Notes under the pieces: generated by a model
The model's input: only the letters and a program-made list of their open reading frames with translations
What the model was told of the DNA's origin: nothing
The model's database searches: none
Position numbers and translations under genes: made by a program
In this document: positions 38,701 to 48,287 of the stretch, one piece after another
How positions within the stretch are numbered: position 1 is the stretch's first letter
How the letters are laid out: each line of letters begins with the position of its first letter
NCBI GenBank assembly: GCA_964036295.1
Contig: OZ038471.1
Location: 6,756,001 to 6,820,000, forward strand
Length of the DNA stretch: 64,000 bases
Reading direction: 5' to 3'
Origin: Plumapathes pennacea
Lineage: Eukaryota > Cnidaria > Anthozoa > Antipatharia > Myriopathidae

Positions 38701-41700
38701 TTCTAAACTAACTGGCGTTTAAAAATCAGTCTATTTACAAAAATGGTCTTATAACGATCAGTGTTAACCTTCGGAACTTTACATCTACTTTTACGCAGAT
38801 TGTATTTCGTGTCCTTTTTCGATGGCATATATAGTAGTAATATGTAGTAGTAGTAGTAGTATATAGATGGCATATATAGATAGTAGTGATCATAGTGATG
38901 GTGGTGGCGATAGTGATGTACAGATTTGTCGCACAGACGTTCTTCACTCAGTGATTGAGTCTCTGCTTCTTTTGATGTCACAGTCCAGTGGAAAGTCCAG
39001 CCAGAAGGACCCCAGTCAGAGAGATCTGCGGGCGTTCTTCTCACCCGGAACAATGAAACCATCCACAAGCCCAAGAACGCTTGATGTGGATGACATTGAA
39101 TGCTCAAAAGGAAGTAATCCTATACGTGAGGTATTTGCCGCCAAATCAAGCACAACTCCCATCCAGATGACAATTGATGATAGTGATGATGATGGTGCAA
39201 TGGATGAAATCATGTCGATAGCAGGTTGGTAATGTTCATTGAAACCACGAAACGTTTGTCTAGACCTCTAATAAGATCTAAACAAAACCTTGTATACATC
39301 CGGGCTCCAAGTGGTGTATTTTCAGTGTCGTGTCATTCGCGCGAGTGGCTTTTTGTTAAGTGACGTCACGGTTCCCCGCTATCAAATTCTTCAACTCGAA
39401 TGTGATTAGGGAAACTCGATTTCGGGTTTGTAAACATTAAGGGCGGCTTGAAAAAAAAAAAAACAAGAGACAAAACAAATACAAACAATACAACACCAGA
39501 AAGGAACTTGTTTTCTGTGTAATCTAGAATTGGATTTTACGTTTGGGAAAATACGAGCGAAATGCGAGACTCCGCCTTTTAGGTTTAACACGATGGACTG
39601 TCCGTGAATTATGAAATGTTAATTGTTACGTCATGTGAGTTCTTTAGTTGCAATAACAGAGATGCGAAAAGCATTTCATGGAAGAAAAACCAGCCAGCTT
39701 TTGCACAACTGCATCTCCCGTATATCTCTTTTTTGTCTGGCAGAGCCCACGAGTGAGCTATTGCGAGAAGAAGCAAATGAATCAGTCATTGATCTTGACT
39801 TCCCCTGTGATGTGGATAGTAGAGGGAAGCTAGAATCCAGCACAGTGGACGTGAATGAATCGCCGTCTGCTAGAGAGCTCAGCCTGCCCCATAATCCAGC
39901 GGCCAATCTCCAAGAGGGTGCCGCAACTTCTGATGGACCTGTCGCCAACAGCAAACCTGTCGAGGATGAGAATCCAGTTAAACCCAAAGATATCAAGTTT
40001 AAAAAGAGAAGAGATGGTAGAGGTTTTTATCCTGCTCAAAAGTGTAAAGTGCAAGGCGCAGAAACTCGTCGACCTCGCCAAGACCTTTGTAAAGCCGAAT
40101 CGCAAACAGACTCGCAAGTCATCATAGACAGTTACATGGCAGCGGAAGACAAGAGTGACGTGAAAGTCGAGCTTTCTGAGTCAGTAAGAGAAACAAGTAT
40201 AAAGGAGGAGGAAGCTTCTAGGCAAAATAAAGGAAGTCTTTTAACTTGTTTGAAGGATGTGGACGTTCAGTGTGCGACATTTATTCCCAAGAGAAGTGGT
40301 GGAAGTGAATGCAAAAGTAATGAGTGCGATTGGACTGACTCTCAGCTGAAAAAACCAACTGAGGTAGAGGAAAATTGTTTAATTCAAAAGCAGCTTAGTT
40401 GTTGTGGGGATTCTGTTGAGACCCATGCAGACGTTGTTCAGACAACAGAAGTTGTAGAGAAATACCATGGAAATCCTCAAACAGAAGGATGTCAAGGATA
40501 TGGTATCCATGACGGCAAGACGACTTTCACTGGAAGCATCTCGAAATCTGTTGTTGAAGACGCTGGTGGAACTTCCGTAGAAATGAAGGGTTCTTCGGTA
40601 GCCAGTAAAGAGTCTTTTGGAAAAGACTGTATTCAAGCACTGACCAGCAGCAAAACGAATGCGAACAACGTTGAACGGGTCTCTGACATTTCTCCTACAT
40701 TTTCCAGTGAAAAACAAATTCATACGATAGTTTCACCCAGTTGTGCAGACGTCGAAACAGTTGAGGACAAGGGCACGTCTGATGATTCCTTAGAAGACTT
40801 CCAAGTTTCTAAGAAGTCGGCGGGAACTCCAGTCGATGCTGTTCAAGTTGATGTTGCCAGAAAGCAGAACAAAGGACATCACGCTCGCAAGAAGGGACAT
40901 CGTACTCGTCGAAGCAAGGGTTTGGATTGTGGCGATTGGGCTTGCTCTGCTTGTACGTTTTTGAACGATAGTCAATTGATTGAGTGCTCAATGTGTTTCA
41001 CACCGAGAGAACAGTTGAATGAGACAGAAGCCAGTAAATTACTGTACAGTAACAAGGAATCACCAATGGACACTGCAGGGAGTGCTGGTTTTGATTGTGA
41101 TAAATCGCTAGAAACTCCGATGGAGGAAATAAGTCCCGGGGAAGGTGCAGTCCTAGAGACTTCTGGTAGTTGTTTAAATGAGCGGAGTAGCGTTGCCAGC
41201 GATGACGGGCAAGACTTTGTCAGTGGGCCGCCCCCTTGGTGCTGCACCACATGCACGTTTGAGAATCACTGGCAGCTGATCGAGTGTTCCATTTGTTTGA
41301 CTCCGAGACGCCGAAGCCAGCGACGAGCAAATAGCACGTGGTCTACACCTGCTGTGGAAAGACGTAAAGAAGCGAAGAAGAAAAGTTCAAGTGTTACGGA
41401 GGTTGTTACAGGAGATGAATCAACAGTTCGCTCAAAACCTCGCAACGCTTCGCTAAAAGTTACTGAAACGAATTCTGTACCATCCGTGTCAACTCCTGTC
41501 GATACCTGTAAATCTGATGTAGCAAGTTCTCATGGTGATGGTTCTTTTTGTGATGACGGCGATTCTTCGAGATTTAGTAACTGCGAATCAACGCCGCCGT
41601 TTTCCAAATCGCCGGATTGTCACCACGAACTATCAAAGCCCCACCGCGAATCGTCACCTAATCACCCACCGAGGAAGAGGTTAAAGCTAGAAGACTCTGG

Positions 41701-44700
41701 TACCGTTTCTCCAGTTCATATAACCGACTTTGCGAGCGATGTTTCAGACTGTGCTACTCTGGAGGGCTGTTCCTCTGGGACAGACTCTACACTGGATCAG
41801 TCTCGGGAGGAACCGTCGACTTTTGAGAGCATCAACGAACTAAAAGCAGTGGCAGAGGAACTGTTCTCAAACTCCGATTCGGAAGATGACGAGTTTTGGT
41901 GGGAAGAGGATGAAGAACGAGCGTCGAGGAGTCGTGGTGAAGCTTCGGACTTCCGGAGATGCAACGACGCTTTCTCCGGAAACGACTCCCCGGCATCGTC
42001 GAGCAGTTGTGGTGAAACATCGGGCTTTAAAAGATGCTCCGACGTTTTCTCTGTAAACGAACTCCAAAATAAGCTTCAGGAAAATAATGGCTCGCCTTCC
42101 GACGCGAAAGACGCCGAGCAGCTTATATCATCAGAAGACTGGGATTTACTTGGTTCATCGTGGGACGACGGACTTCTAGACGAGGATATTGTCAGCAGCG
42201 CTGAAGCCGAGGAAAACAGTAGCTCAAAAGACGCTGGTGGCTCACTCCAAGATGAAATTGATGACTTAGCAGACTTGCCTCTCGAAGACGAAATCCCGGA
42301 TTCTCCACCAAGGCCAATGCAACTGATGTTTATCCTGAGTAGACACACGGATCGTGCGTATTTGTACGGTGAGGTACGTAACAGGCTGAGAAGTACTATT
42401 TACGTGTCAATCGCACCATGTAATTATTATCATTGTTGATAGAGCCGTTTTCGGATAACTGTGCATAAAAATGAGCACTGTTGCTCAGACGAAGGACTAG
42501 CGCTCGAAACGTCAGCTTCAAATTATTTCACGGCGTCCAGCTTTCACACATCGACCCTCAGTCGATTCAAATTATACGTATTTATCCACGCCGGCACAGT
42601 CAATCTAATTCTCTTTAGAGCTGGTTTTATAATTCACACCTGTACTACCACGTTTATTTGTAAGGATGGTGAACCTCTTGGCATAAATTTCTCCGTGGCG
42701 GACGTGGAGAATCGAGACATTGAGAACTTGCCAGCCATTCTCCGACTGGACTACAATTTTAAACAAGCCAAGAGGATGCAGACTGAATGGAAGAGGTATG
42801 TACACTAGAACAAAATCCTTCCGAACGACTCTACTACGTAGGACAAGACGATGCTAGGATGTCACGGGTGTTTATGTTGTTTCAATTTCAGTTTCAGTTT
42901 TAATTTCAGTTTTTTGTTTTGTTTTGTTTGTTTTGTTTTGTTTTGTTTTGTTTTGTTTGTTTTTGTTTTGTTTTTGTTTTGTTTTTTGTTTTGCCATCTT
43001 TTGCAACAACATGGTTAAAAATACACAGATAATGTGGCAAGGAAGCCCAAAAAGAAACCCCCAAGCTTATAAGGTTTTGGGCTCCTTTTTACAAAACAAA
43101 TATTACAAACAGCAATGGTGACAAACGGAAGTATCGGTTACAATTATATTATTTCAAAGCAACACGTAAGGTGAAAATATGGATCAAGTAAGTGAAAAGA
43201 AATATATATTATGCTTTCAACTCTATATATTTAGTTTAATTTTGTTGCTGTTTGCTGTTGCTGCTGCCTCATGAATATGGTTATGATATCATTATCACAG
43301 TAGCAACGAATGCATTTTTTTGGTGGCAACTTGATATTTCTCCTTTAGTCTCTCACCAAAGACTGTCCTTACAGTTTGGAGAAGTAGATGTTAGATGGGA
43401 GTTGATTGAACTTTGAATTCTCACCGTATCATTCATACAGTTTCTTCTAGAATGGCTTGGAGATTATCATGAGATATCAGAGGTATCAGAACTTCTCCCA
43501 CTGACGCTCTCACTGCTTCTATTTTTTCTCTTAGAATGGGTGAAGGCAAGAGACGGCTACTCAGGAAATCAGGCGTCATGTTTAAGAGTCCACTTGAAGG
43601 ATATCAGTTTGTAAGACAGGTCAGTTGTTTTTAGCGATACCTCGATGTTATGGTGTTATTAGCGCCATAGTTTTTGTTTTGCGAGTGTTTTTCACACTTG
43701 TAGAATTGCACTTGTAGAACCTATTGTAGCATAACTGATTTTGTTCAAAGACAATGTTTAACAATGTGTCGGCCTTTTAAATCTGAAGGAACAGCAGTAT
43801 TTTGTAGATGAACGAATGAACAGGCGAGGGACGTTTCAAAATGCGTACAATTTTATGTGGATTTTTGCTCGTGCGTTGTTTTGTTGTTGTTTTGTCGGCA
43901 TCGTTGTTATTTAAATATTTTTCAATTTTGATTTTTCTTAATGCCATATTCACAGTCAGTATATCACCGTCTATGCTTTGCTTGTTATAAATCTTTGCAT
44001 TTGCTGATATTGCTGTTATGAGGCTGATTATGAATGTTGTACTTTTTTCACAGAACAAGAAGGAAACCGAGAGCCGTGTGCGCCATTTATCCAAGGTTGG
44101 TAGATACACGTTAACCCTTTCTCTCCCAAGAGTGATCAAGTTCAATTTTCTCCTTCAGTTTTAGCAGCACAAATATATCATACAGTAAGGAGAACTTGGG
44201 TTCTGGTACTATGCCCAGATTATAGCTGATTAAACTATCAATTCTCACTACAGCACTCATACGTTTTCTTCTTAAAAGGTTGGGAGAATCTGCAGTTTGA
44301 GCTTGGAAGTGAAAGGGTTAATTAGGAACAGGCTGCTTGTCGACCTAAACTCAAACAGCGTTCAAGCTACGTAGGCTCAAACGATTGGGCGCTACGTTTC
44401 TTGGTGGTGCCCTTTCACTTAGTTCCAAACTACTCGAGCGAAAAGCACTTTTTGAAAGTTCAGCAATGTATCCAGAGAGTGAGCCTTGGTGGTTTGGACG
44501 GACAAAATCTATTTTGGGAATTATGGATAAAAATCACCAAAACACGCGTGTAAGCATCAAACGGAAGGCGAATTAGATACGAAAGAACGGGGAGCCCACA
44601 CTGGATAATCTTCTGTAAAAATGGTCCGAGGCGGCCAAATCGAAGGGCGAAAAAAGTGCTACGGTCTAACTCTCTTTAAGCGGACACCTCTCTGAAGCGG

Positions 44701-45338
44701 ACACCTTTCTAAGACGAACAACATGCAGATTTGGTCCTTGCCGATTTTTGCTTGTTTCTCTGTAACTGAGCCCTCCCTCTAAGGCGGGTGTCCGCCGAGA
44801 GAGAGTTCACTGTGTTGACTTGTTTGGTAAATACGTATAATTACGATTGTTTTTAGTTTAACTAGTCCATTAGAAAGCGCGAAAGGCATTCTTGACTGGA
44901 TTGGTTTGTATTTTGACTTGTCTATCAGGAAGCCTGCATAGAAAACGTTAAAAGAACTGCCGCTGAAGTTGGAGGTCATGTCCGTCTGCTCAGAAAGTCT
45001 CCCGCGCAAATCGGGAAGCAAAGACGAGGAAGAAAGGAAACTGCAACCCCTGGCAACGAAGGTTCGAGCTGTTATTATGCGTACATGTGACCTACAGTAC
45101 CATATAAGGCTAGCGGTGCACAGTTCAGTAAAATATTTTGGTTTGGAATTGAGAAGACCATAAATTAAGTTGAAACAAAGTGTAGGTTGAAGCTCTGCCA
45201 GCAAATTCAAGCCGATCTAGATCAAATCGGGCTGTACGTTATTCTCATTCAACAGACAAACAGCCAAAACACAGCCTTCGGCTCTTTTCTCATGTATACT
45301 CGCGTGTGGTAGGCATTGCATTGTGTTATGATATCTTC

Positions 45339-45371
<33 letters not shown>

Positions 45372-48287
45372 GATATATTTGTGATAGAAACCATTGTAGT
45401 TCCCTTAAAAGCGAGAATGACCCTTTTTTTGTTCATTTTGGCTCAAGTGAGCAGTAATACATACGTATATACGTGTTTACGGAGCATTTAGGGGCATTGA
45501 ATGTGTAGTGTATGCCATCATATTTCTCGCTATGTAAGCCATACTGTTTCTTTGTGAATTGTAGGGAGAATTTATGTATCAATACTAAGAACTCCTAACG
45601 ATGTGTTTGTTTTGTACAGCCATTTCCTCTGCTCACTAATTTAGCCACAAACACGCAGCATTTTGCTGACCAGCTCAGCTAGCTCCGAAAGTAGACTCGA
45701 GGGACATCGACCCAAACTAGTCTCATTAAAAAGCTCTTGGTAATAATTTATTCTCTTCATAAAGGCCCGCAGAACGCAGCTACACATCCATCCACAGCAG
45801 CCCAACCAACAAGTGAAGCTACGCCCGCCCCTCGAGCACAAAGCACGTGTCTTCAGGCCGTCAACAAAGATGGCGTGCCTCTGTGTCTGTTTTGTAGTGG
45901 CGTGGTGACTATACGAGGCGTGGGCGCGAGTTGGGACACGCGGTTTTGTTCTCACGATTGCAAGGAGGAGTACCAGGTATTTGTTTGTTCGTGGTTTAGT
46001 AACATTTGACAGCTTCAGTTAGTACAATCCGGCTATTTCATGCGATGTGTCAGTTGACAATTTCCTGCTGGACGCTACCAAACTTTCAAGCGAACATGAC
46101 TACTAAAGTGAAGCTCTCAGTCAGTACATTTTGATAAAAGTGTTCACTTTCAACTACTATGAACCTAAAGTTGTGATCATTCAAGTTAAAGCTCTCAGTG
46201 AGTACATTCTAATTCTGGCAGTGAACACCACTAAACACTAAAACGAACCACTCAAATGAAAACTCTCAATGAGTACGTTGTAATAGCAGTGCTCGCTTCC
46301 AACTCCTGAACGTCAAATGAAACCTGAAGATGTGACCACTCAAGTGAAATATCTCAATGAGTACATTCTAACAACAGTGTTCGCTTCCAACGGCTCGTGA
46401 ACTGTCAAATGAAACCTAAAGGTTTGACCACTCAAGTGAGAGCTCTCAATGTACATTCTGGTGCCAGTGTCGTTCTTGTTAAGCGGCGTTCTGAGTTGCT
46501 TTTTCTTTTTAAGTTTAATCTAGGTAGTCAAACATGGCTGTGATAGGATTAAGGTTACACACCGTTTGGCCTGTATTTTTTTCGGGGCTTGAGTTTTGCT
46601 TTCTAAGTTTGTGTGGCTTCTCAAATTGCAACTTCATAAGGCACATTTTGCTTGAAGGAACTGTATTTTAAAAGAGCTTAGTTTCTCAATCATGACATCA
46701 GTCTGCAAGTCCAAGTATCAAAGACCAACCATGTTCGAGCAATTTTTTCTTCAATACTTCATCCTTTTCAAAGATGAAAGAGATTTATATAGACCCCGAC
46801 TGTCGACACCAAATGTTTACACTTTACTGTATAGAATCGATGTGGGCAGAGCATTTTGTAGCCTCCTGACAGCAGACCCACGAGCGACTCCCGTCTCGTG
46901 GGTCTGCTTTCAGGAGGCTAAGCATTTTGTGGATCGAGGAGTCCTGTCTTACCGACATTTTTCTTTGATCGTCTATACAGATCCGTACTTCTAGGAGCTC
47001 TGTACGAAGACAACTATATGAAGCGGAACATGGAGTGTGCCAAAGCTGTCGTCTTGATGCGCATGCTCTGTTTCAAAGCATCAAGGCTTTGCCAAAACGA
47101 GAGCGCCGGGCATTTCTGGAGAAGAGTGCCTTCTCGTCCCTGAAAGCTCACGTTTTGAATCGTATTATCACAGACCCGAAAGAAGGACTGGTGAGTTTTC
47201 GATTTCTTGATGACAGGACTGAAGGAAAGTTAAAGGAAACATACGAGTCTGAAATAGACATAGATAGATAGATAAAGAAGAAGACATACAGATACAAGCT
47301 AATAGAAAGAAAGTAGGGACCACAGTGGCAAATGTAGATATAACTGGGGCTTCAATGAAAGGATGTCCACAGGTGGAAAAAAAAACAGATGTAAGGAAAC
47401 GAGGTGCGAGATAAAACAAAAGTAACACCAACCAGGGAGGGGAGAAGCTTCATTATGGGCAAAGACAAGAAGGCCGCGGAAGGTAGAGGGGTTCAGCAAA
47501 TAGAGAGATCAGTGATAAAGTGGGAACTAAGAGAAAAGGGGAGATGAAGGATAGGATGGAAGGAAAAAGGGAAGGATAAGATACGCTGGACTAATGCATG
47601 AAGTGAAGCAGGGTCTTAACGAAGCGTAGGGCAATAGATCCGTTTTCGGATGAATGTCGAAAATAATCGTGTAATTGCTTTGGTTTTTGCGTTTGCTACG
47701 CTTTTCGATTCTGGTTGTTCTATAAACATGTTTAGGAAGCATTCTTGGCCAATCAAGAGCAAAAGTAACTGACTGCGAAAAGCAAATGGCGATGGTGTTT
47801 CCTCGTATTGATTGGTTTCTTCTTCAAAATAAAACCAAACGCGGATTACTTTTGGCTTCTGATTTATTGAAAGTGTTTCTTACAGCCTCTGTGATTGGCA
47901 GTGTACTTGCTTTGGTTTAAGTTTTCGACAGTCAGCCGAAAGCGGTCCATACAGTTCGATCATTTATCTGTTAAAGCCTTTCCAAAGCGAATGTGCCCTG
48001 GCTAGGCAGAAAACGTCAGACAGAGTTGCTGAAACAGGAAACATTGCTAAAAAGTTGGCAATCGTTTTCATTCAGACACTTCTTTTTCTCCCTAGTTCTG
48101 GGAGGCAGATCACATCAAAGCCGTTGCAGAGGGCGGGGGAGAATGTGGGTTGGACAACTACCGAACACTGTGCGTTCCTTGTCATCGTCGAGAAACCTCG
48201 GATTTGAATCGAAGACTAAATCATCGGCGTCAAATGAGGAACATTGCAGGTTGTGCGGATATCTCGGCGTTTTTCGAGTCACGTTGA
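29053..48287 (+). CDS. ZRANB3: DNA annealing helicase and endonuclease ZRANB3, complete 21-exon model
   Basis: Orthologue of ZRANB3, a PCNA- and ubiquitin-binding SNF2 ATPase that remodels and cuts stalled replication forks in the nucleus. Exons: 29053-29168, 29701-29719, 30572-30750, 31740-31977, 32560-32690, 33229-33301, 33953-34024, 34329-34442, 35768-35935, 36515-36586, 37175-37354, 37929-38059, 38989-39224, 39744-42373, 42665-42795, 43535-43619, 44054-44095, 44929-45061, 45765-45976, 46981-47190, 48096-48287. All phases join and give 1787 residues; human is about 1079. The excess is mostly exon 14 (877 residues). The start ATG follows an in-frame TGA. Order: SNF2 core (about 10-454), PIP box (508-515), two NZFs (975-994, 1075-1094), C-terminal block (about 1445-1583), Cys-rich and HNH nuclease (about 1610-1765). 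The exon 18 donor (GTTCGA) is the weakest junction. Confidence 0.95.
30181..30363. repeat. ZRANB3: 183-bp almost perfect palindrome in ZRANB3 intron 2
   Basis: AAATTTCCACTGGTTTGCCG on the left is mirrored by CGGCAAAACCAGTGGAAATT on the right. Pairing continues to the centre (GACTCACGAGGCG, CTT, CGCCGAGTGAGTC). Arms are about 90 bp with very few mismatches. Confidence 0.93.
30572..37354 (+). CDS. ZRANB3: ZRANB3 exons 3-11: SNF2 ATPase core
   Basis: Residues 46-454. Visible motifs: MGLGKT (motif I, 46-51), [15 protein letters not shown] (Ia), DESH (144-147, motif II), [13 protein letters not shown] (III), [13 protein letters not shown] and [17 protein letters not shown] (inter-lobe), [13 protein letters not shown] (IV), [20 protein letters not shown] and [12 protein letters not shown] (V), [11 protein letters not shown] (418-428, VI). 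All catalytic residues expected of an active SNF2 ATPase are present. Introns carry simple repeats, a TTAA-MITE (36036-36255), a second MITE (36779-36964) and a 183-bp palindrome (30181-30363). Confidence 0.95.
32250..32385. mobile_element. TTAA-MITE, degraded copy
   Basis: Ends GAGCTTGGGAGTCAAGGGATTAA and carries the family interior TTTGATACTTTGCTCAAATG (32258). The left terminus is not recognisable. ZRANB3 intron 4. Confidence 0.6.
33640..33945. mobile_element. MITE with TTTTCGGACGATTGTCGAAA-type ends, copy 1
   Basis: ZRANB3 intron 6. The left end reads CCCATTTTCGGACGATTGTC and the right GGTTTTCGAAAGTCATCC, inverted with mismatches. Copies 2 and 3 are at 47638-47955 and 59488-59805. Confidence 0.6.
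36036..36255. mobile_element. TTAA-MITE, intact copy (reverse)
   Basis: TTAACCCTTTCACTCCCAAG to GGGAATGAAAGGGTTAA, inverted relative to other copies internally. ZRANB3 intron 9. Confidence 0.88.
36779..36964. mobile_element. MITE with AACTCTCTCTAAGGCGGACA ends, copy 1
   Basis: Left AGTCAACTCTCTCTAAGGCG and right CGCTTAGAGAGAGTTAACT are inverted. The unit GTCCGC(C/T)TTAGAGA is repeated inside. ZRANB3 intron 10. The second copy is 44663-44812. Confidence 0.8.
37929..39224 (+). CDS. ZRANB3: ZRANB3 exons 12-13: linker and PIP box
   Basis: After an acidic stretch (EEDELDDD) the sequence QRDLRAFF (508-515) fits the canonical PCNA-interacting QxxLxxFF motif at almost the same distance from the helicase as in human ZRANB3. 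An acidic Asp/Ser-rich segment ([13 protein letters not shown]) follows. Exon 13 must start at 38989, not further left, to keep phase; the open frame upstream of it is intronic AGT/GAT repeat. Confidence 0.9.
39744..42373 (+). CDS. ZRANB3: ZRANB3 exon 14: giant exon with two NZF zinc fingers
   Basis: A single 2630-nt exon encodes residues 577-1453, mostly low-complexity, Ser/Glu/Asp-rich and probably disordered. It holds two RanBP2-type NZF fingers: [20 protein letters not shown] (W975, C977, C980, C991, C994) and [20 protein letters not shown] (W1075, C1077, C1080, C1091, C1094). Both keep the TF dipeptide used by ubiquitin-binding NZFs. Basic segments ([20 protein letters not shown]) may be nuclear localisation signals. 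An acidic patch ([15 protein letters not shown]) and a repeated motif ([28 protein letters not shown]) follow. The exon ends with the conserved [17 protein letters not shown] block, homologous to human. The open frame from 39623 to 39743 is intron read-through. Confidence 0.93.
42665..45061 (+). CDS. ZRANB3: ZRANB3 exons 15-18: conserved C-terminal module
   Basis: These exons encode a post-NZF region alignable by eye to human ZRANB3: [17 protein letters not shown] (exon 15), [13 protein letters not shown] (exon 16), [14 protein letters not shown] (exon 17) and [15 protein letters not shown] (exon 18). The basic run KQRRGRK closes exon 18. No independent catalytic motif is visible. Exon 17 is only 42 nt. 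A TTAA-MITE copy begins 15 bp beyond its donor. Confidence 0.85.
42905..42992. repeat. TTTTG microsatellite
   Basis: About 16 TTTTG/TTTG units in ZRANB3 intron 15. Confidence 0.9.
44111..44321. mobile_element. TTAA-MITE, intact copy
   Basis: TTAACCCTTTCTCTCCCAAG to CTTGGAAGTGAAAGGGTTAA. It begins 15 bp beyond the 42-nt ZRANB3 exon 17 (ends 44095). Confidence 0.88.
44663..44812. mobile_element. MITE with AACTCTCTCTAAGGCGGACA ends, copy 2
   Basis: GGTCTAACTCTCTTTAAGCG on the left and GTCCGCCGAGAGAGAGTTCA on the right. It shares the interior CATGCAGATTTGGTCCTTGC with the copy at 36779, inverted. ZRANB3 intron 17. Confidence 0.75.
45765..48287 (+). CDS. ZRANB3: ZRANB3 exons 19-21: Cys-rich region and HNH endonuclease
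   Basis: Exon 19 carries [15 protein letters not shown] and [14 protein letters not shown], a Cys-pair module. Exon 20 has [10 protein letters not shown]. Exon 21 has the HNH core: EADHIKAV with H1730, LDNYRTLC with N1745, and CVPCH with H1754; Cys pairs in exons 20 and 21 should hold structural zinc. In human ZRANB3 this domain makes it a structure-specific endonuclease. The protein ends [10 protein letters not shown] at a TGA. Exon 20 starts at 46981 (acceptor TCTATACAG), encoding [18 protein letters not shown]. Exon 21 follows a strong polypyrimidine tract (TTCTTTTTCTCCCTAG). Confidence 0.92.
46090..46470. repeat. Degenerate tandem repeat of 70-90 bp, about five units
   Basis: Units share CTCAAGTGAAAGCTCTCAAT and GAGTACATTCTAA. 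Phase-marking words CTCTCA(G/A)T occur at 46114, 46192, 46263, about 46350 and 46443. ZRANB3 intron 19. No coding signal. Confidence 0.75.
46850..46930. mobile_element. Tiny foldback element with 10-bp target duplication
   Basis: AGCATTTTGT occurs directly on both sides (46850-46859, 46921-46930) of a hairpin whose arms are AGCCTCCTGACAGCAGACCC and GGGTCTGCTTTCAGGAGGCT, with a spacer of about 10 bp. The whole insert is about 61 bp. ZRANB3 intron 19, 50 bp before exon 20. Confidence 0.8.
47638..47955. mobile_element. MITE with CCGTTTTCGG ends, copy 2
   Basis: Left CCGTTTTCGGATGAATGTCG, right CGACAGTCAGCCGAAAGCGG, imperfectly inverted. Interior words such as TTGGCCAATCAAGAGCAAAA are shared with the copy at 59488. 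ZRANB3 intron 20. Confidence 0.7.

Noticed and set aside
38867-38988. Asp/Ser-rich start of the ORF leading into ZRANB3 exon 13
   Set aside because: Only an acceptor at 38989 keeps phase with exon 12; the upstream part is AGT/GAT repeat.
39623-39743. First 40 residues of the 938-residue ORF
   Set aside because: Intron read-through before the acceptor at 39744; no acceptor or homology supports coding there.
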